NCBI GenBank assembly: GCA_028554755.1
Contig: JAPTOF010000003.1
Span: forward strand, 24,468,001 to 24,532,000
Reading direction: 5' to 3'
From: Cordia subcordata
Lineage: Eukaryota; Streptophyta; Magnoliopsida; Boraginales; Cordiaceae
Length of the DNA: 64,000 nt
Under the pieces are notes generated by a model. That model was not told where the DNA came from. It did not search any database and saw nothing but the letters and a program-made list of their open reading frames with translations. Positions 40,984-51,414 of this stretch are shown piece by piece; the first letter of the stretch is position 1, and the number at the start of each line of letters is the position of its first letter. The position numbers and the translations under genes are program-made.

Positions 40984-41720
40984 GCGTAAAATACACAAGT
41001 GCCCTTGTGGTTTGCGAATTACGTGCAATATATCTTGTGGTTACAAAATTAGCTAAGTCATCCCGTAATTTTAACAAGAGCGTACATAGACTCTCTCTGT
41101 TAACTTTTCCGTCCAAGATAACACGATTTGACATGCATGTGCGACTCATGCGATTTTGCTTTTTTTTTATTTATTATAAACGCATTAAAGTAAATTTTCT
41201 AGCCTTAATTTATTTATAGAATTAAAAAAATAGAAATTAACTTAAAAAAAAAAAAAAGAAAAACACTCACCGCCAACCGCCATACCAACCGCTGCCCCCA
41301 GCCACCCCCAGCAACCCCCACCCCAACCTCACACAGCACCCCACCCCTGATGACCCTCCTCAACCCAGCAACCCCCACCCCCACGCAGTAGCATCCCCTC
41401 CCCCCATGGTACTTCAACCCAACAACCCCCACCCTCGATAGCCCTCAGGTTTTTGTTTTAAGTGAATTTCTATTTATTATTATTATTATTATTAAGTTAG
41501 TTTTTTCTTTAAATTAATTACAGAAAATAGACTTTTTACGGAATAAAATAAGGGCGAAATAGGCATTTTTTTAGAATTTGTCAAAAAACTTACGGTAATT
41601 AGCTCTAGGGGGACGTGTGCACATTTTCAATAAATATAAGGGACCATTCCACTAATTTCTAAATTACAGGGGGTGTTGTGAATATATCGCAAACCACAGG
41701 GGCACTTGTGCATTTTACCC
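40984..41720. mobile_element. Non-autonomous Mutator-like element (737 bp) with a C-rich core
   Basis: The left end reads GCGTAAAATACACAAGTGCC and the right end, reversed, GGGTAAAATGCACAAGTGCC; similarity runs through TTGTGGTTTGCGA, over 30 bp in all. Both sides are flanked by TACTAACTT (40975-40983 and 41721-41729), a perfect 9-bp duplication, the length made by Mutator-like transposases. The interior is a nested palindrome with AAATAGAAATTAACTTAAAA on one arm and its near-complement on the other, enclosing about 185 bp of C-rich DNA (41263-41448). It sits about 270 bp upstream of the J-domain start codon, so it may overlap that promoter. Confidence 0.88.
41263..41448 (+). repeat. C-rich block inside the Mutator-like element
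   Basis: Repeats of ACCCCCA, CAGCAACCCCC and CCAACC, very different in composition from the AT-rich flanks. Read on the plus strand it would give Pro/His/Asn-rich peptide but has no start of its own. It could be captured host DNA or a C-rich satellite. Confidence 0.7.
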
Positions 41721-41729
41721 TACTAACTT

Positions 41730-44579
41730 TTATACGGTGATTTTCTTTTGGTATTAAATAAGCAGAAAAATTTTGAACAAGTAGTATATAATAATAATTT
41801 TTTTTATTTATTCTCAGGCAAAGAGGTGTCTTTGAAGTTTTATTTTGTTCTCTTTTGGAGTCATTTTTTAGCTTTTTAGATATCCGAAATTTTAATATGG
41901 GGCCTCTTCTATTAATTAAATTTGAAAGTTTTGACTAATAAAAATTATTTTAAAATGATCAAGGACATATTTAGAATTTTGTATTTAGTGGGAATTAAAA
42001 ATGCGTAATCTAATACTCATATACAAATTACTTCTTTTAACGGAGAATAAATTAAATTTGTTAAACTAAAAATATCTTAAATTACACATTTTATCAAGAA
42101 ACCAATTCTACAGTCAACTAGTCAATACTTGATGCTTCTGCTGTTGACAATAATTTCCTATTATTTCATTATAATCCATCATAGATATACACTCAATAGG
42201 GTATAACTTTTTCCTTGCCCTAACTTTTATTGGTATAAATGCTAGCAAAATCATATCCATTGATCAGTAAAAGTGCAAAACAATGATACACCGGATAAAC
42301 AAAGCAAAAAACAGTCCAAGGAGAAAGCCTTTTTTGTAAAATTTTTTATTTTTACCGTTCTTGACCTAATAGGCACTAATTTTAAGTGTAATGATATCTT
42401 AATCCAAAACAAAGAAGAAGAAAAGAAGTTACTGAACTACTGGAGACTAGAGATGTGAGATCTGTAAGTAAAATTTATTAATCCTTTTGTTCTATTACAT
42501 ATTTTTTCAGTAGTAAATTCAACTGTTCATAAATCAAATATGCCCATCTAATAATGTAGGTTGGCAGAAATCATTGAAGTTGGCAAGCGTGCTTTGTTGG
42601 AAAGTTTTGTTTCTTTTTTTTTTTTTTTTCTGTTTAATGTTGCGACCCCACAACGCGACATGCCACTTCAATGTCTGATGCCTTTTTCCAAATCGTTATC
42701 GGACTTATAATTTTAAGATGAATCTAATGCAATTTTATATATTTATTGATGCTAATATTGGAGATGAATTATGATAAGAATATTATTACTTATTAAGTTT
42801 ATATAATCAATCTCACCTAATAAAATAAGACTGAATTACTGAATTTAGTTCATTTGATTTATTTTGCTTGCATGAATTACTTCTTGTAACTATAAATGGC
42901 TGATAACCGGCGAATTATTTGCCTTTTGGTTTCTGATCTAAAATGGAATATTATAACCCCATACGAAGGGTTTTAAGTGCTCTACTAATTTTTGTTTGCA
43001 ATGCTACTTAACCCATATACCTCTAATACTTATGGTCAAAAAAATTACTCAACTTTCCCAATAAAATATTCTATTTCCGCCCCAATTTTATTATAAAGAC
43101 GATAAACGTAAAGAGTAACGAGGAACCACCTATAGGAGAGGAATAATTATGTTGCATATGATTAACGAAGAACTCATTCACTTCTTGACAGAGCTCTCAA
43201 GGGGTCAGAGAAACACTTAGCATATGTTTAGGTGTTGCTCTTCCCATGAATCTTGATTTATTTGATTGGAAATAATTGGGATAATGTTAATTAGCTGGAC
43301 TGGAAAAAAGACATGCTCAAGTGAGGCAGGTGATGGCAAAGATGGCTGACACCTTGAAAGGCGACAATGCATGCTTTGTAGATTGATTGAGACTAAGCTT
43401 TATGCCACACCTCTCAACTTTATCATCCTCAACTTTTACTTGAAAAACAAAGGCAATCATTTAATCTTATAAAAGCAAAGATTCATCTTCAATCAAGAGA
43501 TGATCTCCTTTACCCCTTCAAACGGCCCAACATATTCTGACGCATACACAAGCAAGCACGCACATTCACACCCTCCCCACCTCGTACACCGATTGAAACA
43601 AATCAAACTAAATCGTATCCCAATAGATAGTGTCCGCTATATGAATTGGACGACACCATTAGTTCTATCAAATATCATCGTGTTTCATATCTATACAAAG
43701 AATCCAACATATTCACTGTGGCATTTGAGATAAAAGTTATTATCACTTCCTAGTAACAAGAAAGGAGAGAAAAAACTTCGTCTGCACGTAAAGCTTGACC
43801 CCCTTCATCCAAATGTAAGTGAATTATTGGACTGATAATTCAAAAGAACTACAGTTTTTACCTGTACCTGATGAGCTAAAGCCCTCCTCCTTTTCCCCCC
43901 ACAATCAACGTCATGGGCTTCAAAAGAATAGTAGAAGTTAAGCATACATGACTAGAAGAAATCTCCCTTTTAGTTTTAACAACTAATAACGCGTGAAACA
44001 AATAGATTTTTCCCTATGACATCTTTGTTATTTCTTTTTTCTTTCTTTTCCCTTCTTTCCTCGTTTCTTTCAAATTTTTCATGAGGGACAACACAAAAGA
44101 CATAACATGAGAGAGTACCATGCAGGAATGCATTAAGATATCAAATAAGTTTCGTGGGAAGAGGGACAGGAGAACGACAGAAACTAGTATGTAGTAGAGT
44201 CAAGGCGTGGAGGCCATGCACGATACTTTTAGACAGTAAAGCAAAGTGGTATAGTCCATTTGAAGACAGTGAATAAAAGTAAGCACATAGATGAAAGGAT
44301 TGTTCTTTAGAACAAATGAGTGCGGGAGAGGAAGATGGCACAACATAATATGATCTCCTTAAGTTGCATATCCAACATGAGAGTACAGGGGATGAGATTT
44401 GCATGTAAAGGCTTGATCAGAAAATCTAGTGCTGGTGAAAAATCTTGCTACCTTGAGGCTGCTGCATTGGCTATGCAACATCAGCTAGAAGTGTTGCCTC
44501 TGCTGTTTCCACTATCTTAACTCTTGCTTGCACGTATTTTAGCTAAGCAAAAGATCCGGACAACAAAACCATTTATAGG
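41730..44579. other. Gene-free spacer between the J-domain and PPR genes
   Basis: AT-rich, with a T18 tract near 42620. I see no coding region and no element with convincing ends. The last part before 44580 should be the 3' UTR of the PPR gene. Confidence 0.5.
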
Positions 44580-47144
44580 TCATGAAAGAGCCCCCTGAGA
44601 TTGAGAAGAAATGTGACCACGTTCAACAAACCGAAGCATAAGTTTGTCTGCCTCATTTGTTTTCCCATCTAGTACCAACAATTTACTCACCTTCTCACAT
44701 AATTTTAAGTCAGGAATCAGATTGCGGTAAAACATTCTACAAGCTACTTTGTATGACAAGAGAGGATTTCCTCTCTTCAAACAATTCTCTATCAGAACAT
44801 GGCAAGTATTGGCATCAATTCTGGATGCCGTTCTCAGAACCTTTCCTAAGAGGTTATAAGCCTCATCAAGATGTCCAAAACTACTAAGTTTTTCAATAAC
44901 CTGATTATATGCTGTTCTGAATTCTTGCCGTGACAGCATCTTCTCTAGTAATTTCAATAAATCATCCACCCTACCGTGCTCACAGAATCGGTGGATAACT
45001 GACCTGTATGTCACTGGAGTAGGAATCAAACCGCTATGGAGCATTTTCTTGGCCATCTGAATTGCCTCTTCTATTCGACCTCTCTTTCCTAATGCATCTA
45101 TAACTGCAGTGTACGTGACAACATCAGGGTGCTTGTTTATCAAATACATGTCATCAAGGACAGACAGAGCAGCATCCAAGTCATCCTTTTGACAGAAGCC
45201 ATGGATAAGAGTTGTAAAATTTACCACATTAACAGCACACCCTTTATTTAGACAATCCTGCATAAACTTTTTGGCTTCATCTGTTCTACCTTCTCTACAA
45301 AGAGATTGAATCAGTAAATTAATTTCAACTGGAGTAGGAAGAAAGCCTCTTTGAATCATTTCTCTCATCAACTGACAAGCCTCAGTCAGTTTTCCTTCCC
45401 TACGAAATCCATGAATCACAGCACTATATGTCACAGCATTAGGGGTCCACCAACCCTCTTCACTCGTGTTCATCATCTCTCTGGCGTCTGATGACTTTCC
45501 ACCTCGACAAAGACCATTTAGCAACACTGTATATGACACAGTATTCGGGTTGCAACCATGCTTGTACATTTGCTGAAGCAGCTTTTTAGCTTGCTCCACA
45601 TCTCCTACACGGCAAAGCCCATGGATAACAGCAGTATATGTCACCACATCGGGGATGCACCCTTTTTGAAACATTCTCTGAACAAGTTCTTTTGCTTCGT
45701 TTGTCCTGCCCCCTTGACAGAAGGAGTTTACTACTGCACTATACACAACTTTATCAATATGAAACCCTCGTTCTTCTGCCTCCCTTATAAATTCTAATGC
45801 CTCGAAAGCATGGCCATGCTTTGAAAGCATATGGATGATAGTGCCATAACTTACTTGGTCAGGCAACAAACTGTTATCCTTCAACATCTTCTCCATCAGC
45901 TTTCTCACTTCATCAACCCTTTTATCCTTACACAGAAACCCCATCACAGTATAGTAACTAACTTTATCTGGGGGACATCCCTTGAATGGCATTTCTTCAA
46001 TCAGCTCCAATGCCTCTTCTATTCTATGCAAATCACAATATCCCTTAATCAGACAGTTATATGTGATAACATTAGGCGTAATACCAACCACTTTCATTCG
46101 CTCCAAAAACCTAACTGCCTTCTCCAACTTATTCCCCTTCACTAAAACATAAATTGCTGTATTACATATGGATAAGTCAGGTTCAACTCCAGCTTTTTGC
46201 ATCAGAGTCAATATCTGAAGTGCTTTCCTCAAATTTCGAGCTCGACTAAAAGAAACCATAACATAACCAAAAGCCTCAGGCCGACATATAATCTTCCTCC
46301 GAGCCATAAGCCGAAGAACCCGTTTCGCTCCCTGGCACAACTTTGTTTTACTAAGAACCTCAAGCATTGCATAATACACAATACGATCATGTCTGTATCG
46401 CCATTGCCTGTCTGCCCAGTAAAAGAATTTCAAGGCCACCCTTTCATCGGACTGAGACTTAAGTACAGCACAGACTTGCTTAGGCTTTAAACACCTCAAT
46501 AATCGCCTCATCTCCCCTTCAAGCTTTGGTGTCCAGCCTGACCTCATATTAATCAACCTGCACACTTCTTTCACAAAAGGGTGTCTCATTTCATCTTCAA
46601 CCCCCTCAATTCCTCTCGAAACCTCGACTTCCTCTCTGTTCCTACTATACGAATCCAGAACTCGAAAAACATCATTTTCAACATCACCCTCAGTCTGACC
46701 TCCTCCATCATCCTCATCTGACTCCTCACCTTCATCCACATCATCAAAAACACAACTTCTCCCGTGCACATTACCACCAAAATCATCAATATCACAACTT
46801 TCTCCAAAATCATCATTAGGCCTATCAAATGAAGTCAAACCACTCAGTTCTTGCGCACCCTTCTCTTTAAATTTTTCATACCCATTATTACTATCGTCAA
46901 ACTCATGCCTTTCCACATATTCCCCAGAAAATTTACTTATAGACCAAGTCTTGTTAAGCTTTTCTGATGACCATGATGATAAATATGCAACTAATCTATT
47001 GTAATCAAAAGGGTTTCCATAAACATGGCGTGGAACCTTAAAACTTGGCTTTTTTCCAATAAATTCAACATCCCAGCAACAACCACAAGTACGAAACCTC
47101 AAAGAGTTATTCAATTGATAATACTTTGAAAGAGTTTTCATCAT
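44580..47144 (-). CDS. P-class pentatricopeptide repeat protein, 854 aa
   Basis: An intronless organelle RNA-binding PPR protein. The N-terminal ~190 residues are non-repeat, with an acidic stretch (FDDVDEGEESDEDDGGG). A conserved pre-repeat region follows (RLINMRSGWTPKLEGEMRRL, ALKFFYWADRQW). About 17 tandem 35-residue PPR motifs then run from about residue 255 to the end, recognisable by VVTYTAVIHGLCR, TVSYTVLLNGLCR and VVTYTAVIDALGKRGRIEEA. There is no E, E+ or DYW extension, so editing-deaminase activity is not expected; stabilisation, processing or translation of an organelle RNA is. The first 20 residues (MMKTLSKYYQLNNSLRFRTC) are basic and could begin a targeting peptide. MM at the start leaves the exact start ambiguous by one codon. 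I recall Arabidopsis At1g30290 as the likely orthologue. Confidence 0.95.
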   Translation of the reverse strand: MMKTLSKYYQLNNSLRFRTCGCCWDVEFIGKKPSFKVPRHVYGNPFDYNRLVAYLSSWSSEKLNKTWSISKFSGEYVERHEFDDSNNGYEKFKEKGAQELSGLTSFDRPNDDFGESCDIDDFGGNVHGRSCVFDDVDEGEESDEDDGGGQTEGDVENDVFRVLDSYSRNREEVEVSRGIEGVEDEMRHPFVKEVCRLINMRSGWTPKLEGEMRRLLRCLKPKQVCAVLKSQSDERVALKFFYWADRQWRYRHDRIVYYAMLEVLSKTKLCQGAKRVLRLMARRKIICRPEAFGYVMVSFSRARNLRKALQILTLMQKAGVEPDLSICNTAIYVLVKGNKLEKAVRFLERMKVVGITPNVITYNCLIKGYCDLHRIEEALELIEEMPFKGCPPDKVSYYTVMGFLCKDKRVDEVRKLMEKMLKDNSLLPDQVSYGTIIHMLSKHGHAFEALEFIREAEERGFHIDKVVYSAVVNSFCQGGRTNEAKELVQRMFQKGCIPDVVTYTAVIHGLCRVGDVEQAKKLLQQMYKHGCNPNTVSYTVLLNGLCRGGKSSDAREMMNTSEEGWWTPNAVTYSAVIHGFRREGKLTEACQLMREMIQRGFLPTPVEINLLIQSLCREGRTDEAKKFMQDCLNKGCAVNVVNFTTLIHGFCQKDDLDAALSVLDDMYLINKHPDVVTYTAVIDALGKRGRIEEAIQMAKKMLHSGLIPTPVTYRSVIHRFCEHGRVDDLLKLLEKMLSRQEFRTAYNQVIEKLSSFGHLDEAYNLLGKVLRTASRIDANTCHVLIENCLKRGNPLLSYKVACRMFYRNLIPDLKLCEKVSKLLVLDGKTNEADKLMLRFVERGHISSQSQGALS

Positions 47145-47598
47145 TGTAGTTTAAAGGGTTGAAATTAGTTGAATTTTGAGACACTCAAGAGTAAATACGG
47201 AAAAGAATTCTGGAGACTCACCTGCGGAGGGCGTTTTGGGTGGACTCAGTGGGAACCTCACGAGTTAACTCAATAATGTGTGCAGTGTAGTGGTGTACTA
47301 GGCAGTGGGTGGTGGTGTTGGACAATTTTCAAATTTATTTATTGCATACTTAAATATATAACATAATTACATTAATCAAACATTAATTTTTTAAACACTA
47401 ACAACAATTACAAAACTAATAGCTCAATCTTCCAAATGTTTTAACTAGCTCTTTTTTAATTTATGTTTTTGTTTGGTGCACAAACTCAAAGATTGATCAT
47501 GTAATCAAGAGAAAACTATAAATGTAAAGAATAGAGACTAAAAAAGTAATTATGTTAATATGCGTTAAAAGTTAGAAACTTTATATTATATATATATA

Positions 47599-47765
47599 GG
47601 ACAATTTGGTTTAGCCACTATTTTTCACTCGTAAAACAAAAAACCAAATCGTCCATTCGATTTTTAAAAATTAAAACTATGATCGATCAAACCACTCTAA
47701 AAACCACCAGTTTATGGTTGATTTGGTGCGGTCTAAACGGTTTTACCAGTTTTTGTTCACCCCTA
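47599..47765. mobile_element. Isolated hAT terminus (truncated element)
   Basis: Read on the minus strand the end is TAGGGGTGAACAAAAACTGG, followed by GTTTAGACC words. It is close to the hAT end at 3505 (TAGGGGTGAGCAAAAACCG). No partner end was found; the left limit is arbitrary. Confidence 0.5.
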
Positions 47766-48566
47766 ACAATCTCCATGACTTTTTTTCACAAAAAAATATT
47801 GAATATATCCTTCATATTTATCTCAAATTAATTCTTAATCTCAATCAGTTTTTTTATTTTACATTTTTAATTTAAATATTATATTCAACCAACTCTGGAG
47901 ATCTCTTATAAAAAATATGATTATTGTTTAGAACTTATTAATAACAAAACATAGAAAAAATTTAAAATTTTTTTGAGTCACAAATTATAAAAATTTGTAT
48001 AAAATGTTTATTTTCCCATACTTGCATGGATTATAATCTAGTTAATATGTTAAAAAAAAAACTTGTGCTATGTGCTTTTGAATTTTTTTCAAAAAAAGAT
48101 AGAGAGATATAATGTACAAAATAGTTGAATGGGTGACACATGACACTGTCACTCAACTATTTTTTTCATAAAAAAAATTAATGTATGGACTTGTGTGACG
48201 CAAAAGGAGTAATAATACGGAGTTTCTCTTTTTGTCTCTCTTTCTTTTTCCAAATTAATATTTAGGGTGAGATTTATTTATTTATTTAATGCTTGAATAG
48301 GAATGCCACATTTTACCTTTTTATAATTATATATGCTACTTAATGGTTAATTTTAATTTTTTATCAATGACAAATCTATAAAAATTATTTAAGAAGACAA
48401 AGTAATTTTTTGAATTTTAATCTTTTTTACTCTAAATCTTATAAATATTTAAATTAAAAGGATATATCTTAAGATACATTAATAAGTTCTTTTATTTTTA
48501 AAATTAATTCATATTCAAATACAAGATTATTTGAATTACAAAAATATAAAACAAAATATATATTCA

Positions 48567-48572
48567 TATATG

Positions 48573-48618
<46 letters not shown>

Positions 48619-48660
48619 TGTATATATCTGTGTGTGTGTGTGTGCATGTATATATCTATA
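48567..48660. repeat. (TA)n(TG)n compound microsatellite
   Basis: TA units, then about 14 TG units, then a second shorter copy of the TGTG...GCATGTATATATCT block. Confidence 0.95.
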
Positions 48661-48855
48661 TCTCCATATTTGACTTCTACTTTTCTTTTCCCTATCATCT
48701 TAGCCAGTGGATTGCTTGAATCGTGAAAAAAATGTCGAATAGCCTTCCCTTTCATCATATTGACTATTTATGGCCACTATCCAACACTATGGACTCCGAT
48801 ACGGGTCCGTTGAAATAAAGTGATCAAATATATTACTCGGTTTACGTGGTGAGTG

Positions 48856-48856
<1 letters not shown>

Positions 48857-48902
<46 letters not shown>
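48857..48902. repeat. (AT)n microsatellite
   Basis: About 20 AT units. Confidence 0.95.
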
Positions 48903-48904
<2 letters not shown>

Positions 48905-49259
48905 GTAGAAGTGAATGAAAGAATTTGATCTTATAAAAAGTTTAAATAAAAATAAGGTTAATATCAAGTAGTTACATATATATAATCGAGTTTAAATATT
49001 CTAGTTGAACAATATATTGACAACTAAGTAATTGGATTAATATTTTTCTAATGTGATTACCTCAATCAAAAGATACTTAATAATGAAATTTAAAAAATTA
49101 TATTTTTTTACACAAAACATATCCATTAGAGTAATTTTAACCTTATTTCATGAATTAATTTAAAGTATAGTTTATGATATTATTATACATATAAAACTTG
49201 ACAAAATCAAATTAACATAAAAATATGTGCATTGCACAAGAGACACTCTAGTTTATAGC

Positions 49260-50930
49260 CAAAAATCGGTTATCTGTTGAAAGAATGGAGTACCACTATT
49301 CTTACTTTGGTGCCTAAAGTTCAATTCTAAATCCATTCATGACTTTAGGCTAATCACTTGTTGTAACACTTTGTACAAGTACATTACCAAAATTATTTTG
49401 CTAAAAGTACAAGATTGCCTCTGGACATTATAAGTGCACTCGGATTTTGTTAAAGGTAGGAGCATTGCTGATAATATCTTAGTGACTGAGGAATTAGTTC
49501 ACGGCTATGAACGTAGATGAAAGACGCCTCGCTTATAATCGGTAGGGATTTCATTTGACCGCTCTCAGTGGTACTAGCATGGTAGAGAGGGCCATTATTT
49601 GGATAAGTAGGGGTCCCCCTAGTTACCCTAGTTACGAAAAAGATGGGCAAACAGGAATAGAGAGAGCTTGTTATTAAATTACTAATGGGCTTGAGAGTTG
49701 CATTGTGAGATAGTTGTCTTAAACTGGAAGGAAGTGATTAATCAGCTTCATCCTCATAAACGTTACAGCTTACTAGGCTAGATTTTTTTTGTTTGGCCTA
49801 AAGGGGTCATCAAACTTATTGAAAGAAAAATTTGTTCTCTTCTCTAGTTTAGTAAGGACGAAACATGGAGGGGTAGTAGGATAGCTTGGAAGGATCTTTG
49901 CAAGTTAAAAGATGAAGGCAGCCTAGGCTTAAAAGACTTGACTGAATCAAATTGTGTTGCTAATACTGTTTCGAATCACAACTATGTCTGGGTTAATTGA
50001 ATTAAAGTACATTGATTAGGAAAAGTATATGGAATATTAATCTCCAAGCTGATGCTCTTTGATACTGGGAAAATATTTTCAAGCTCAAAGACAAAGTCAG
50101 GGGTTGCATCTTTCAATGCATTGGCAGTGGTAGAAACACCCTGTTTTGGATTGATCTCTGGCATCTGTTGAGGATACTTGAGTATATCTTTGGTGTGATA
50201 GCTATTACAGAGTCATGGGGCAACCTAGAGAAGTCAATTATAGACTGCATAACAAAGGAAAATTAGAGTTGGTCTAAATGGAGCATCTTTGATTATATTT
50301 AACAACACCTGGGTACTGCTCTGCTTAACATGAATAGAGATGATGATATCATATGGCTTCCAGAACCACAAGGTACTTTTTCTCTCAATTCAACTTGGGA
50401 TATTCTTTTGTTGAAATATTGTAAGGTTGATAGGTTGATGCTATCTGGTTCAAGTGAGGGAACCCAAGGCAAGCATTTTGTGCATGGCTTGGCTTGATAA
50501 GAATCCAACGAAATACAAAATGCTTTCTTTGGACATTCATTGTGATTCGTTATATGTCTTCTGTAGAAGAAGCATTGAGAGTAGACTCTATCTCTACGTT
50601 GAATGTGGGTTTATACGAAGGATTTGGAAGAAAGGTGGTGAAAGTGAATGCCTCTTCCTAGCTTTGGATATGGGAAGATATTTATTATTGTTTATCTATA
50701 AACGCAACGTAAATCCTCATGTACGAAGGTGATCAAAATCTTTTTTGAAGCTGCCATCTATCATGTGCAGAGAGAGAGAGGAATAAAAAGAGTGCACATG
50801 AATCTTGCTTCAACTAAAGAGCAGCTTTGCTTTATGATTCTTTTTCATGTAAAGCATCTTCTTATCTTTAGTAAAAAGTTTAGGAATAGTAGTATAATCA
50901 GGACCGTTTGTAAAGCCTGACATATATATA
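49260..50930 (+). mobile_element. LINE (L1-type) retrotransposon relic, frameshifted
   Basis: Across frames on the plus strand the DNA translates to pieces of a plant LINE reverse transcriptase and its C-terminal zf-RVT region, in the right order. Near 49280 is ILTLVPKV, then a DFR(P)IS-like stretch. Near 49440 is DFVKGRSIADNILVTEELVH. Near 49880 is SRIAWKDLCKLKDEGSLGLK, near 50340 DDDIIWLPEPQGTFSLNSTW, and near 50570 a CRRSIESRLYLYVECGFIRR piece where a Cys-rich zf-RVT motif is expected. Many stops and frameshifts interrupt it, the endonuclease half is missing, and no poly-A tail or target duplication was found. It is a dead 5'-truncated copy. Confidence 0.75.
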
Positions 50931-51079
50931 CACTCACACACTCTATGATTGGTTAAAGTTTTTTTTTGTTTCCTTCGATATCCATGAGATTATGTAATTG
51001 TTGTTGCGTGTTCGTCTAATATCATATGTATATAAGGTAAACTTGCCCAAAATATATTACTTTTTACTATTACTTTTAT

Positions 51080-51414
51080 GAAATTATCATTAAATTAAAT
51101 ACAATGTACCCCACGCAATGCACGAATTTTCCACTAGTTACAAGTATTGCATCACGCGGGTTACTAATGAAAAAAATGTTGGGCGGGAAATAAACGCAAA
51201 ACCGCAGCCAATGTAAGAAACAGATCCACCACGTGCACAACACGACAGACAGACCAACCGCTATTCCCGTTACCCAACAACCCTCCCCCCCCCCCGCCAA
51301 CACACACACATACTATATACACTCAACGCGCGAACACAAACACACAAAATCAGAACCTTCTCGCCCTCTTCTTCCCCCCCCCCCCAACCCCGACCACCTC
51401 CCAGAGAAATCACA
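51080..51414 (+). promoter_or_regulatory. Promoter and 5' leader of the metallo-hydrolase gene
   Basis: The segment holds TTGGGCGGGAAA at about 51179, whose complement contains TTTCCCGC (E2F consensus TTTSSCGC). A CACGTG G-box lies at 51230-51235. Two C tracts of 12-13 bases occur at about 51283 and 51374, the latter some 30 bases before the ATG. Motif function and transcription start are inferred only. Confidence 0.4.

Larger units (their letters stand above)
47145..49259. other. Repeat-rich spacer upstream of the PPR gene
   Basis: No coding region. It contains the PPR 5' region (to about 47330), an isolated hAT end at 47765, Helitron-like 3' ends at about 48038 and 49248, and microsatellites at 48567-48660 and 48857-48902. 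Confidence 0.5.

Noticed and set aside
51283..51386. Two C-tracts considered as an i-motif/quadruplex regulatory pair
   Set aside because: Only two long homopolymers 90 bases apart; not four matched runs, and homopolymer length is error-prone.
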